Assembly: GCA_019348305.1 (NCBI GenBank)
Contig: JAHWJQ010000094.1
Span: 1 to 7,898, forward strand
Reading direction: 5' to 3'
DNA from: Actinomycetota bacterium
GTDB taxonomy: Bacteria > Actinomycetota > Acidimicrobiia > Acidimicrobiales > CADCTF01
Length of the DNA stretch: 7,898 nucleotides
The notes under the pieces are model-generated. The model worked only from the letters and a program-made list of their open reading frames with translations, did not search any database and was not told the origin of the DNA. The translations under genes and the position numbers were made by a program. Below, piece after piece: positions 1 through 5,890 of this stretch (its first letter is position 1; each line of letters starts with the position of its first letter).

Positions 1-90
1 GAGGCGCCGGCCAAGAAGGCGGCGGCCACCAAGAAGGCGGCGGCCAAGAAAGCGGCGGCCAAGAAATCGAGCGCCCGCGCCGGTGCCTGA
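1..90 (+). CDS. C-terminal tail of a lysine/alanine-rich protein (partial)
   Basis: Frame 1 is open from the window edge to a TGA at 88-90 and gives 29 residues, made of KKAAA units followed by a short SSARAGA end. Such basic, alanine-rich tails are known on several actinobacterial DNA-binding proteins: HU/HupB-like histone-like proteins, DNA topoisomerase I, and Ku of non-homologous end joining. Here the tail most likely binds DNA through charge, but the fold that would name the protein lies outside the window. The neighbouring exonuclease III gene would suit a DNA repair or chromosome protein, which is only weak support. The gene is certainly real, because the codons keep a strict repeat in frame and end cleanly; its identity is not known. 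Confidence 0.75.
   Translation, partial: EAPAKKAAATKKAAAKKAAAKKSSARAGA
13..66 (+). repeat. 15-bp tandem repeat coding for KKAAA
   Basis: Three 15-base units (AAG-AAR-GCG-GCG-GCC) begin at 13, 31 and 46, with one extra ACC (Thr) codon at 28-30 between the first and second; a partial fourth unit starts at 61. The units are nearly identical at DNA level, including the wobble bases, which fits recent slippage-type expansion. Copy number could vary between strains. Confidence 0.8.
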
Positions 91-225
91 GGCCGCCGAC
101 CAGTAGCGCCCCCAACATTCGGGCCCTTCTGGTCGCGGCTTCCAATCGTTTGGCCAGCTGTGGTCGCCGAAGGGGCCCTCATGATCGACGTTGGCGGTCG
201 GGGCGGAGGGCAGGATGGGGGGGCG

Positions 226-1011
226 ATGCGCATCGCCACCTGGAACGTCAACTCGCTCAAGGCCCGCCTGCCCAGGGTGGAAGCCTGGCTGGAATATGCC
301 TCCCCGGACGTCCTGTGCCTGCAGGAGACCAAGATGGCCGATGCCGCCTTTCCCACCATGCCGTTCCATGCCCTCGGCTATGACGTGGCCCACCACGGCA
401 GCGGGCAGTGGAACGGGGTGGCCATCGTCAGCCGTGTCGGCCTCGACGACGTGGTCGCCGGCTTCTCCCACGCCACTGAGGACGAGACCGTCGAGAGCCG
501 CCTTCTCTCGGCCACCTGCGGCGGGGTGCGGGTGCTGAGCGTGTACGTCCCCAACGGCCGCGCCGTCGGCAGCGAGCACTACCAGGCCAAGCTGGCCTGG
601 CTTCGTGACCTTCGCCATCACATCGCCACCACCTGTGACCCCGCCGACCAGGGGGTGGTGTGCGGCGACTTCAACGTGGCCCCCGACGACCGTGACGTGT
701 GGGACGCGGCCCGAGCCCACGGCGGCACCCACGTGAGTGAGGCCGAGCGGGCCGAGGTGCAGGCGCTGCTCGACTGGGGGCTCGTCGACGCCTTCCGGCT
801 CGAACACCCAGAGGACCGCCTGTTCAGCTGGTGGGACTACCGGGCCGGCGACTTCCACAACCACAGAGGCATGCGGATCGACCTGGTCCTGGTCACCCGC
901 CCGCTGGCCGACCAGGTGACCTTCGCGCTCATCGACCGCAACGCCCGCAAGGGAAAACTCCCGTCCGACCACGCGCCCCTACTGGTCGACTTCGAGCTGG
1001 AGAAGCCATGA
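226..1011 (+). CDS. xth: Exodeoxyribonuclease III (AP endonuclease)
   Basis: The 261-residue product is a full-length exonuclease III of the EEP (exonuclease/endonuclease/phosphatase) fold, which cuts DNA at abasic sites and removes 3' blocking groups in base excision repair. The protein opens MRIATWNVNSL, with N7 and E34 (in LQETK) at the same numbers as in E. coli Exo III. Further active-site matches are Y107, D148 and N150 (GDFNVAP), the RIDLVL segment, and D248-H249 (SDHAP) near the C-terminus. The ATG at 226 was chosen because it puts the conserved N-terminus at residue 1. In-frame starts upstream (160, 181) would add up to 22 glycine-rich residues unlike the family. An AGGA at 212-215 lies ten bases upstream, a modest Shine-Dalgarno. 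The stop overlaps the start of the thioesterase gene, so the two are probably co-translated. Confidence 0.95.
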   Translation: MRIATWNVNSLKARLPRVEAWLEYASPDVLCLQETKMADAAFPTMPFHALGYDVAHHGSGQWNGVAIVSRVGLDDVVAGFSHATEDETVESRLLSATCGGVRVLSVYVPNGRAVGSEHYQAKLAWLRDLRHHIATTCDPADQGVVCGDFNVAPDDRDVWDAARAHGGTHVSEAERAEVQALLDWGLVDAFRLEHPEDRLFSWWDYRAGDFHNHRGMRIDLVLVTRPLADQVTFALIDRNARKGKLPSDHAPLLVDFELEKP

Positions 1012-1715
1012 CAGAGCTGCCGGACAACCCCGATGGCTTCGCCGGCCTCGTGCAGGAGATGCAGCGGGCGGAGGTGCCGCCGCAACGGGCCGAGATGCGC
1101 CGGCTGGCCGCCGCCACCCGCCTCGTCATCGAGCGGCTGGTGGCGACCCAGGCACCGGCCGAGGCGCTGTCTGACGCGGCCGAGGCACTCGAGGCCGTCG
1201 CCGCCTCCCTCGAGGGCTATCCCCGGGGTCACTCCTTCGAAGGCTTCGCCGAGTCGGCCAACGCCGGCGATCCCCACGCGTTCTTCGACCACAGCCCGAT
1301 CATCGGCCTGGCCAACCCGCTGGCCCCGCCCCTCGAGCTTGGGATCTCCGAGGGCAAGGTGGTCGGCACGGCTCGCTTCGGCTCTGCCTACGAGGGGCCT
1401 CCGGGCGCCGTGCACGGCGGCTACGTGGCCGCCGCCTTCGACGAGGTCCTGGGCATGGCCCAGTCCCTCGGAGGCCGACCAGGGATGACCGGCACCCTCA
1501 CGGTCCGCTACCGCCGCCCTACGCCCCTCCACACCCTCCTGCGCTTCGACGGCGAGCTCGTGCGGACCGAGGGGCGCAAGATCTTCACCTCGGCCCGGCT
1601 GTTCGCGGGAGACGACCTGACCGCCGAGGCAGAGGCGATCTTCATCTCGGTCGACTTCGCCAAGATCGCCGAGATGATGGCCCGCCGGGGCGCCGACCCC
1701 CAACCGGGCGGTTGA
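1008..1715 (+). CDS. PaaI-family hotdog-fold thioesterase
   Basis: The 235-residue protein has a C-terminal hotdog (4HBT/PaaI type) domain, roughly residues 95-217. The signature is GAVHGGYVAAAFDEVLG at 134-150: the HGG at 136-138 lies where the family binds the acyl-CoA thioester, and D145/E146 supply the likely catalytic carboxylate. Residues 1-75 are an alanine-rich, predicted helical extension that the roughly 140-residue core family lacks; I recall similar long forms in actinobacteria. Expected activity is acyl-CoA hydrolysis in the cytoplasm, with the acyl chain unknown. The ATG at 1008 overlaps the xth stop as ATGA, so translation is likely coupled although no functional link to DNA repair is evident. 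Its TGA at 1713-1715 directly abuts the stop of the convergent gene. Longer in-frame extension back to 831 runs inside xth and is rejected. Confidence 0.88.
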   Translation: MTELPDNPDGFAGLVQEMQRAEVPPQRAEMRRLAAATRLVIERLVATQAPAEALSDAAEALEAVAASLEGYPRGHSFEGFAESANAGDPHAFFDHSPIIGLANPLAPPLELGISEGKVVGTARFGSAYEGPPGAVHGGYVAAAFDEVLGMAQSLGGRPGMTGTLTVRYRRPTPLHTLLRFDGELVRTEGRKIFTSARLFAGDDLTAEAEAIFISVDFAKIAEMMARRGADPQPGG

Positions 1716-2135
1716 TCAGCCCAGGCTGAGGAGGTGAGCGGGGCGCTCGAACTGCTCCCGGGCGAGGAGCCACTCCTCGTCGAGGGGGAGGGGCAGGCCG
1801 GCGGCACCGGCACCCTTGAGCGGTCGCGGCCTCTTGGGAGACGGCATCCCCGCGCTTCCGCCACGACCGCGGTAGACGAGCAGCCCGCTGAACGGATCGG
1901 GCACGGCGTCCAGCGCGGCCTGCACGCCTGCGGATTCCCGATAGCGCTCCCAGGCTTCGGCGTCGGTGAAGGCCACCTCGAAGGTGGTGCCGAAGGAGCC
2001 CCGCTGCCATGACCAGTCCACGGCGCCGGATACGAGCGCGTTCTCCACCAGTGTGTCGCCCCACGACTCGGCCCAGGAAGCGGCGCTGGACGCGCCGTCG
2101 AAGACTTCGATGGACATCCAGAACGGGGAGGACAT
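1716..2135 (-). CDS. Conserved protein of unknown function
   Basis: This encodes 139 residues from the ATG at 2135 (a GTG at 2153 would add six, the ATG at 2117 would remove six; no convincing Shine-Dalgarno decides it). I cannot assign a function. The sequence has a compact first domain of about 90 residues with many Trp (WAESWGD, DWSWQ, AWERY), an FEVAF strand, and a proline-turn followed by GLLVYRGRGG. A basic, proline-rich linker (PSPKRPRPLKG) then leads to an acidic/hydrophobic C-terminus. I believe similar proteins of unknown role are widespread in actinobacteria, but that is from memory. There is no signal peptide or membrane segment, so it should be cytoplasmic. It is the last gene of the minus-strand operon. 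Codon use matches its neighbours, with G/C at most third positions, which supports a real gene. Confidence 0.72.
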   Translation of the reverse strand: MSSPFWMSIEVFDGASSAASWAESWGDTLVENALVSGAVDWSWQRGSFGTTFEVAFTDAEAWERYRESAGVQAALDAVPDPFSGLLVYRGRGGSAGMPSPKRPRPLKGAGAAGLPLPLDEEWLLAREQFERPAHLLSLG

Positions 2136-2183
2136 GGCCAGAGGATACGCCACTTCTACCGAACCCGGTTCACGAGGGGCTGC

Positions 2184-2480
2184 TCACGCTGAGAGGTGCG
2201 TTCGGAGCTTGGCCAGGGCCGACCCCATGGCCAGGCGGAGGTCGCTGCGGGACAGGCCGAGGTCGGCATGGAGCTGTTTCATGGTGCGCAACTCGTGGCC
2301 CCTCAGGCCGAACCGGGCCGAGATCACCTCGCGCTCGACGGGGTCGAGGGTGTCGAGCAGGTGCGTGTCCGCGAGGACCGACAGCAGATCGTCGTCGGCC
2401 CCACTTTCCACGTCGACCAGGTCACCCAGCGCATCGGGGTACGGCCACCCGTCGTCGGCGGCCCAGAGAGAGGTGCTCAC
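2184..2480 (-). CDS. Small sigma-70 region 4-like (HTH) protein
   Basis: This is a 98-residue protein. Residues about 40-96 resemble region 4 of group 1/2 sigma-70 factors: LDTLDPVEREVISARFGLRG (43-62) matches the conserved start of region 4, and the helix-turn-helix follows at about 66-93. Regions 1 to 3 and the -10-binding region 2 are absent, so it cannot act as a normal sigma factor; residues 1-35 are acidic and unassigned. The recognition helix differs from sigma factors: where they usually have a TRERVRQIE-type segment, this has SRSDLRLAMG (77-86), losing the Arg/Gln/Glu residues that contact the -35 box. It may bind other DNA, or bind the RNA polymerase flap or another partner. The only usable start in the frame is GTG at 2480. 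A GGAGG lies just one base upstream, unusually close. Confidence 0.75.
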   Translation of the reverse strand: MSTSLWAADDGWPYPDALGDLVDVESGADDDLLSVLADTHLLDTLDPVEREVISARFGLRGHELRTMKQLHADLGLSRSDLRLAMGSALAKLRTHLSA

Positions 2481-2523
2481 CCCTCCGTTGTCGCGCCGGT
2501 GGGCCTTCCCGTCAAGGAAGAAC

Positions 2524-3015
2524 TCACCGTTGCTCGAGCCACCCCGCCATGACTCGTTCCTCCATCTGGGCGTGCTCCCGCAGCCCGGACACGATCGCCG
2601 CCTCCACCTTCCCCCCCACGAAGGGCACGCTGACCTTGATCTCGCCCTGCGTCGTCCGCCGGGTGGCGCCGCCCGCCTCGTGTAGCTCGAAGGTGCCCGA
2701 GCAGCGCAGGAGGTGCTTGTAGTGGTCGGACACGATGTGCCACGTGCTGCGGTGGGCCCGGCGGTCGAGCGAGGACTTCTCCACCCACGTCAGGCGCTGA
2801 GGGTCGACCACCTTGCGCACGGCGGCGCTCAGCTCTCCGGTGAAGCGGTACCTCACCTCCTGGTGCACCAGCGGCCCCTCGACCACCCGGCTCATCAGCT
2901 CCGGCCGGCCCAGCTTGGGCAGCTCGCCCAGCCGCTCCAGGAAGGCCGGATCGACCAGCGCGTCTTCGACCTGGTCGAGGGGGCCGTCGAACGACTGGAC
3001 GATCTGGAACCGCAC
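2524..3015 (-). CDS. DUF2505 (SRPBCC/START-like) protein
   Basis: The 163-residue product resembles DUF2505, an actinobacterial branch of the SRPBCC helix-grip fold, whose members enclose a hydrophobic pocket for a small ligand or lipid. Visible family traits are the N-terminal strand MRFQIVQSF, the DPAFLERLGEL helix, VRYRFTGEL, a DPQRLTWVE strand near the middle, and the C-terminal VPFVGGKVEAAIVSGL (about 131-146), which forms the start of the long helix closing the pocket. No ligand can be deduced. There is no signal peptide. The start is GTG at 3015, supported by AGGA seven bases upstream. It lies 25 bases after uvrD2 and 43 before the sigma-like gene, all on one strand, so it is probably in the same transcript. 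Family assignment rests on remembered patterns and could be off at the DUF level; the SRPBCC fold is likelier than the exact family. Confidence 0.75.
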   Translation of the reverse strand: MRFQIVQSFDGPLDQVEDALVDPAFLERLGELPKLGRPELMSRVVEGPLVHQEVRYRFTGELSAAVRKVVDPQRLTWVEKSSLDRRAHRSTWHIVSDHYKHLLRCSGTFELHEAGGATRRTTQGEIKVSVPFVGGKVEAAIVSGLREHAQMEERVMAGWLEQR

Positions 3016-3022
3016 TGCCAGA

Positions 3023-3026
3023 TCCT
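3023..3026 (-). promoter_or_regulatory. Shine-Dalgarno for the DUF2505 gene
   Basis: AGGA on the minus strand lies seven bases before the GTG at 3013-3015. It decides for this GTG as start and sits in the 25-base gap after uvrD2. Confidence 0.55.
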
Positions 3027-3040
3027 AGGAAAGGGGTCGA

Positions 3041-5083
3041 TCAGGCGGTGCGAGCGTGCTCAGAGACCAGCGCGAGCAGGGCGGCCCCGTAGCGCTCGGC
3101 CTTGACCGGACCAAGCCCGGGCACGCTGAGCAAGGCGTCACGGGTGCGGGGCCGCAGCTCGGCCACGGCGGCGAGGGTGGTGTCGTGGAAGATCACGTAG
3201 GCCGGAACGTTGGCGGCCTTGGCCGCCCCCGCCCGCCATGCCTTGAGGGCGGCGAACACGTCAGGATCGGGCTCGGCGCCCAAGCCCTGGAGCACGGCGC
3301 GGCCCTTGGCGCCCCGCCTGCCGCCGTCGACGGACCGAAGGCGGGTCCGCTCACGGTCGAGGTACCGGCGCCAGTCGGCTGACGGGCCTTCGCTACGTAT
3401 GGCCCGGATGGCGGCTTCGATGTTCGGCATCCACGGCGAGGCCGAGCGGTTGACGGAGCGTTCGCCGAAGGTGCGCCGCTGCGCCCACGAGCACGACAGC
3501 TCGTCGCGGGCGCGGGTGATGGCGACATAGAGCAACCTGCGCTCCTCGGCCTCGGCTTCGGCGGTGTCGGCTCGACCGATCGGCACCAGCCCCTTTTCCA
3601 GGCCGGCCACGTGCACCGCCGGCCACTCCAGCCCCTTGGCCCGGTGGAAGGTGACGATGTCGACGGCGTCACCGCCGGCCTCGGGCTCGTCGCCCTTCAC
3701 GGTGGCGGCCAGCCAGGCCGAGAAACCGGCCACCGACGCCTGGGGATCGAGGCTGGCGTACTCCGAGGCCAGCCGCACCAGCCCTTCGAGGCTGAGGCGG
3801 CGCTCGTCGGTACCCGCATCGGAGCGGACCATTGCCTCGAGCTCGCCGATGCGGCTGGAGAACGGGACGGCGGCAGGAAGCCGGCCGATGTCGGCCAGGG
3901 CCTCTTTGACCTCGGGCTGGTTGAGGAAGGCGCCTCCTCCGCGTACCCGGAAGGGGATGGAGGCGGCCCGGAAGGCCTCTTCGAACAGCAGGCCCTGGGC
4001 GTTGGTACGGGTGAGCACGGCGAAGTGCGACCAGGGCCGGGTCGGGCCGTGGCTGCGCCGGATGCGGGCGGCGACGCCGCGAGCTTCGGCCACGTCGGTC
4101 GGGTAGCACTGCACCGAAGGCAGGGCGCCGTCGGCCCGGGTGGCCCGCAACGTCGGCGTCGAGCAGGGGGTGGGCCCGGATGGGGCGAGCACGGCGTTGG
4201 CCAGGCCGAGCACCTGGGGGGTCGAGCGGTAGTTGTCCTCCAGGCGCACCGTGGCGCTTGTGCCAAAGAGCCGGCCGAAGCCGGTGAGCAGAGCGGGGTC
4301 GGCCCCGTTCCAGGAGTAGATGGCCTGGTTGGGGTCGCCGACGACGCAGAGGTCGGAGCGGTCGCCCAGCCAGCCCGTGAGCAGGCTGAACTGCACGGGG
4401 TTCACATCTTGGAACTCGTCGACGAAGAGGTGGCGGAAGCGCCACCGCTGGGTTGCCGCGAACTCCTCGTCGGTAGCGAGGGCGCGGGCGCACAGGGCGA
4501 GCATGTCATCGAAGTCGACCAGCCCCCGCTTTCGCTTGTCGGCCTCGTAGCGCTCGTAGAGGGCGGCCATGACAGGGGAGGGGAGTGGGGGCTTGCGCCC
4601 GGCTGCCGCCGCCTCGTCCTCATAGCGCGAGGCCGGGATCATGCGGGCCTTGGCCCACTCGATCTCGGCGGCCACGTCGGCGGGCTGGACGGCGGCCGAA
4701 CCGGACCGGTGCCGGCCGAGCAGGGGGGCGATGAGGCGCACCTTCCGGTCGAGCAGCGCCGGCGGGTGCTCGCCTCGATCCGCCCAGCGCCGGCGCAACT
4801 GGGCGTAGGCCACCGAGTGGAAGGTGCCCGCGACGACCTGGTCGCGCACCCCCAGCGCCGCCAGCCGCGAGCGCAGCTCACCGGCGGCCTTGCGGGTGAA
4901 GGTGAGGGCGAGGACGTGGGGAGCGTCGGCCGTGCCGGTGAGGACGCGGTAGGCGATGCGGCGGGTGAGGACGCGCGTCTTGCCCGAGCCCGCTCCGGCC
5001 AGGATGCACACCGGGGCGGCATCGGTGGTGACGGCCTCGTGCTGGGACGGGTTGAGGCCCTCGGTGACCTGCGACGGTTGCAC
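3041..5083 (-). CDS. uvrD2: UvrD2-like superfamily 1A DNA helicase with HRDC domain
   Basis: A 680-residue ATP-dependent 3'-5' SF1A helicase with all core motifs: Q motif LNPSQHEAV (10-18), Walker A AGAGSGKT (29-36), motif Ia LTFTRKAAGELR (60-71), TFHS (87-90), Walker B VDEFQD (221-226), motif III VGDPNQAIYSWNGAD (248-262), motif IV DNYRST (283-288), motif V VTFHRAKGLEW (477-487), and motif VI LLYVAITRA (517-525). An HRDC domain, as in RecQ and mycobacterial UvrD2, fills about 609-680 (VFAALKAWR, PAYVIFHDTTL, LLSVPGLGPVKAERYG). Mycobacterial UvrD2 has a tetracysteine motif between motor and HRDC; the linker here (about 540-605) has no cysteine at all. Expected role is repair or replication-linked unwinding. 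The start is GTG at 5083, just ahead of the Q motif. It heads the four-gene minus-strand operon and diverges from the hydrolase gene. Confidence 0.92.
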   Translation of the reverse strand: MQPSQVTEGLNPSQHEAVTTDAAPVCILAGAGSGKTRVLTRRIAYRVLTGTADAPHVLALTFTRKAAGELRSRLAALGVRDQVVAGTFHSVAYAQLRRRWADRGEHPPALLDRKVRLIAPLLGRHRSGSAAVQPADVAAEIEWAKARMIPASRYEDEAAAAGRKPPLPSPVMAALYERYEADKRKRGLVDFDDMLALCARALATDEEFAATQRWRFRHLFVDEFQDVNPVQFSLLTGWLGDRSDLCVVGDPNQAIYSWNGADPALLTGFGRLFGTSATVRLEDNYRSTPQVLGLANAVLAPSGPTPCSTPTLRATRADGALPSVQCYPTDVAEARGVAARIRRSHGPTRPWSHFAVLTRTNAQGLLFEEAFRAASIPFRVRGGGAFLNQPEVKEALADIGRLPAAVPFSSRIGELEAMVRSDAGTDERRLSLEGLVRLASEYASLDPQASVAGFSAWLAATVKGDEPEAGGDAVDIVTFHRAKGLEWPAVHVAGLEKGLVPIGRADTAEAEAEERRLLYVAITRARDELSCSWAQRRTFGERSVNRSASPWMPNIEAAIRAIRSEGPSADWRRYLDRERTRLRSVDGGRRGAKGRAVLQGLGAEPDPDVFAALKAWRAGAAKAANVPAYVIFHDTTLAAVAELRPRTRDALLSVPGLGPVKAERYGAALLALVSEHARTA

Positions 5084-5089
5084 GTGCGC

Positions 5090-5095
5090 ACCCTA
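5090..5095 (-). promoter_or_regulatory. uvrD2: Candidate -10 element of a leaderless uvrD2 promoter
   Basis: TAGGGT on the minus strand fits the actinobacterial TANNNT -10 pattern. Six bases separate it from the GTG start, so a transcript would begin at or next to the start codon. No good -35 hexamer is visible. The AGGG inside it could instead be a Shine-Dalgarno seven bases from GTG. Confidence 0.35.
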
Positions 5096-5121
5096 CGGAG
5101 GGGGTGCGACAGGCACGCGGA

Positions 5122-5127
5122 TACCCT
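5122..5127 (+). promoter_or_regulatory. Candidate -10 element of a leaderless promoter for the hydrolase operon
   Basis: TACCCT fits TANNNT and ends seven bases before the ATG at 5135. Nothing resembling a Shine-Dalgarno lies between it and the ATG (GCCGCCG), so initiation on a leaderless mRNA is a reasonable reading. No clear -35 hexamer is visible. Confidence 0.35.
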
Positions 5128-5134
5128 GCCGCCG

Positions 5135-5890
5135 ATGCGCAAGGCGTTCGACCAGGGCCGGATCTTCGGCACCACCTTCGGCGAACCGCCGTTCCGGGTG
5201 CTGGCGCTGCCCGGGTGGCTGCACAAAGCCTCCGACTTCGCCGCCTGCCTCACCGATCTGGCCCCGGCCACGGGGTCGGTGGCCCTCGACCTTCCGGGCT
5301 TCGGCGGCGCCACACCCGAGCCGCCCCGGGCGATGGGGAGCGCCGGCTACGCGGCCGCCGTGGCGCCGGTGCTGCAGAACGACCTCGAGGCGCCGGCGGT
5401 GGTCATCGGTCACTCCTTCGGCGGCCGGGTGGCGCTGCACCTGGCCGCCCTCCAACCGGAACGGGTCAAGGCGTTGGTGTTGACCGGCGTCCCCCTGTTG
5501 CGCCGCACGGACCGGCCGCCGGCGAAGGCTCCGATCAAGTTCCGCCTGGCCAGGACGCTGCACCGCCGGGGCCTCTTGGGCGACGAGCGGATGGAGGCGC
5601 TGCGGCGGCGCTCCGGCTCGGCCGACTACCGCAACGCCCCCTCGGCCATCATGCGCGACGTGCTCGTGACCGTCACCAACGAAAGCTACGAGGAGCAGCT
5701 GGCCGCCGTGGCTTGTCCCGTCGAGCTCGTGTGGGGGGACGAGGACGACCAGGCCCCGGTGGCGGTGGCCGAGCGGGCGGCGTCGCTGCTGGGCCCCAAG
5801 GCCAACCTCACGACGCTGGCGGCCGTGGGTCACTTCACGCCCACCTCTGCCCCCGAGGCGATCGCGGCCGCGGTTCGCCGGCACCTCTGA
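5135..5890 (+). CDS. Alpha/beta-fold hydrolase
   Basis: A 251-residue cytoplasmic alpha/beta hydrolase. The nucleophile elbow is GHSFGG (92-97, S94). The likely acid is D204 in WGDED (200-204), and the base is H233 in VGHF. The oxyanion region is LPGW (25-28), where many relatives have HG, and DLPGFG (52-57) follows strand 4. There is no long lid domain and no signal peptide, so the substrate is probably small, but it cannot be read from the sequence. Relatives act on esters, amides, C-C bonds or acyl carriers. The ATG at 5135 was chosen because the frame further upstream runs antisense into uvrD2. The gene starts the plus-strand operon, and its TGA overlaps the ATG of the MurF-like gene by one base (TGATG), implying coupled translation and possibly a role in cell-envelope precursor metabolism. 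Confidence 0.9.
   Translation: MRKAFDQGRIFGTTFGEPPFRVLALPGWLHKASDFAACLTDLAPATGSVALDLPGFGGATPEPPRAMGSAGYAAAVAPVLQNDLEAPAVVIGHSFGGRVALHLAALQPERVKALVLTGVPLLRRTDRPPAKAPIKFRLARTLHRRGLLGDERMEALRRRSGSADYRNAPSAIMRDVLVTVTNESYEEQLAAVACPVELVWGDEDDQAPVAVAERAASLLGPKANLTTLAAVGHFTPTSAPEAIAAAVRRHL

Noticed and set aside
121..177. Possible hairpin from GGGCCCTTC (121-129) and GAAGGGGCCC (168-177) between the tail gene and xth
   Set aside because: The arms match imperfectly, the loop is about 38 bases and no T-tract follows, so neither a terminator nor a riboswitch can be supported. Nothing else clear is visible in the 91-225 gap.
160..225. Longer N-terminus for exonuclease III (starts at 160 or 181)
   Set aside because: The added residues are Gly-rich and precede the invariant N-terminal strand; the ATG at 226 aligns N7 and E34 with E. 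coli Exo III numbering.
837..1703. 288-codon minus-strand open frame opposite xth and the thioesterase
   Set aside because: It spans two well-supported genes on the other strand and has no motifs; stop-poor GC-rich antisense.
3041..5083. Reading the helicase as UvrD1/PcrA or as a RecB-type nuclease-helicase
   Set aside because: The C-terminal HRDC domain and total length of 680 fit UvrD2 better, and no RecB-type nuclease motif is present after motif VI.
3611..5134. Plus-strand open frame that extends the hydrolase gene upstream by about 508 codons
   Set aside because: It lies antisense to uvrD2, is rich in Gly/Arg/His with no family motifs, and is explained by high GC making stop codons rare. 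The hydrolase proper begins at 5135.
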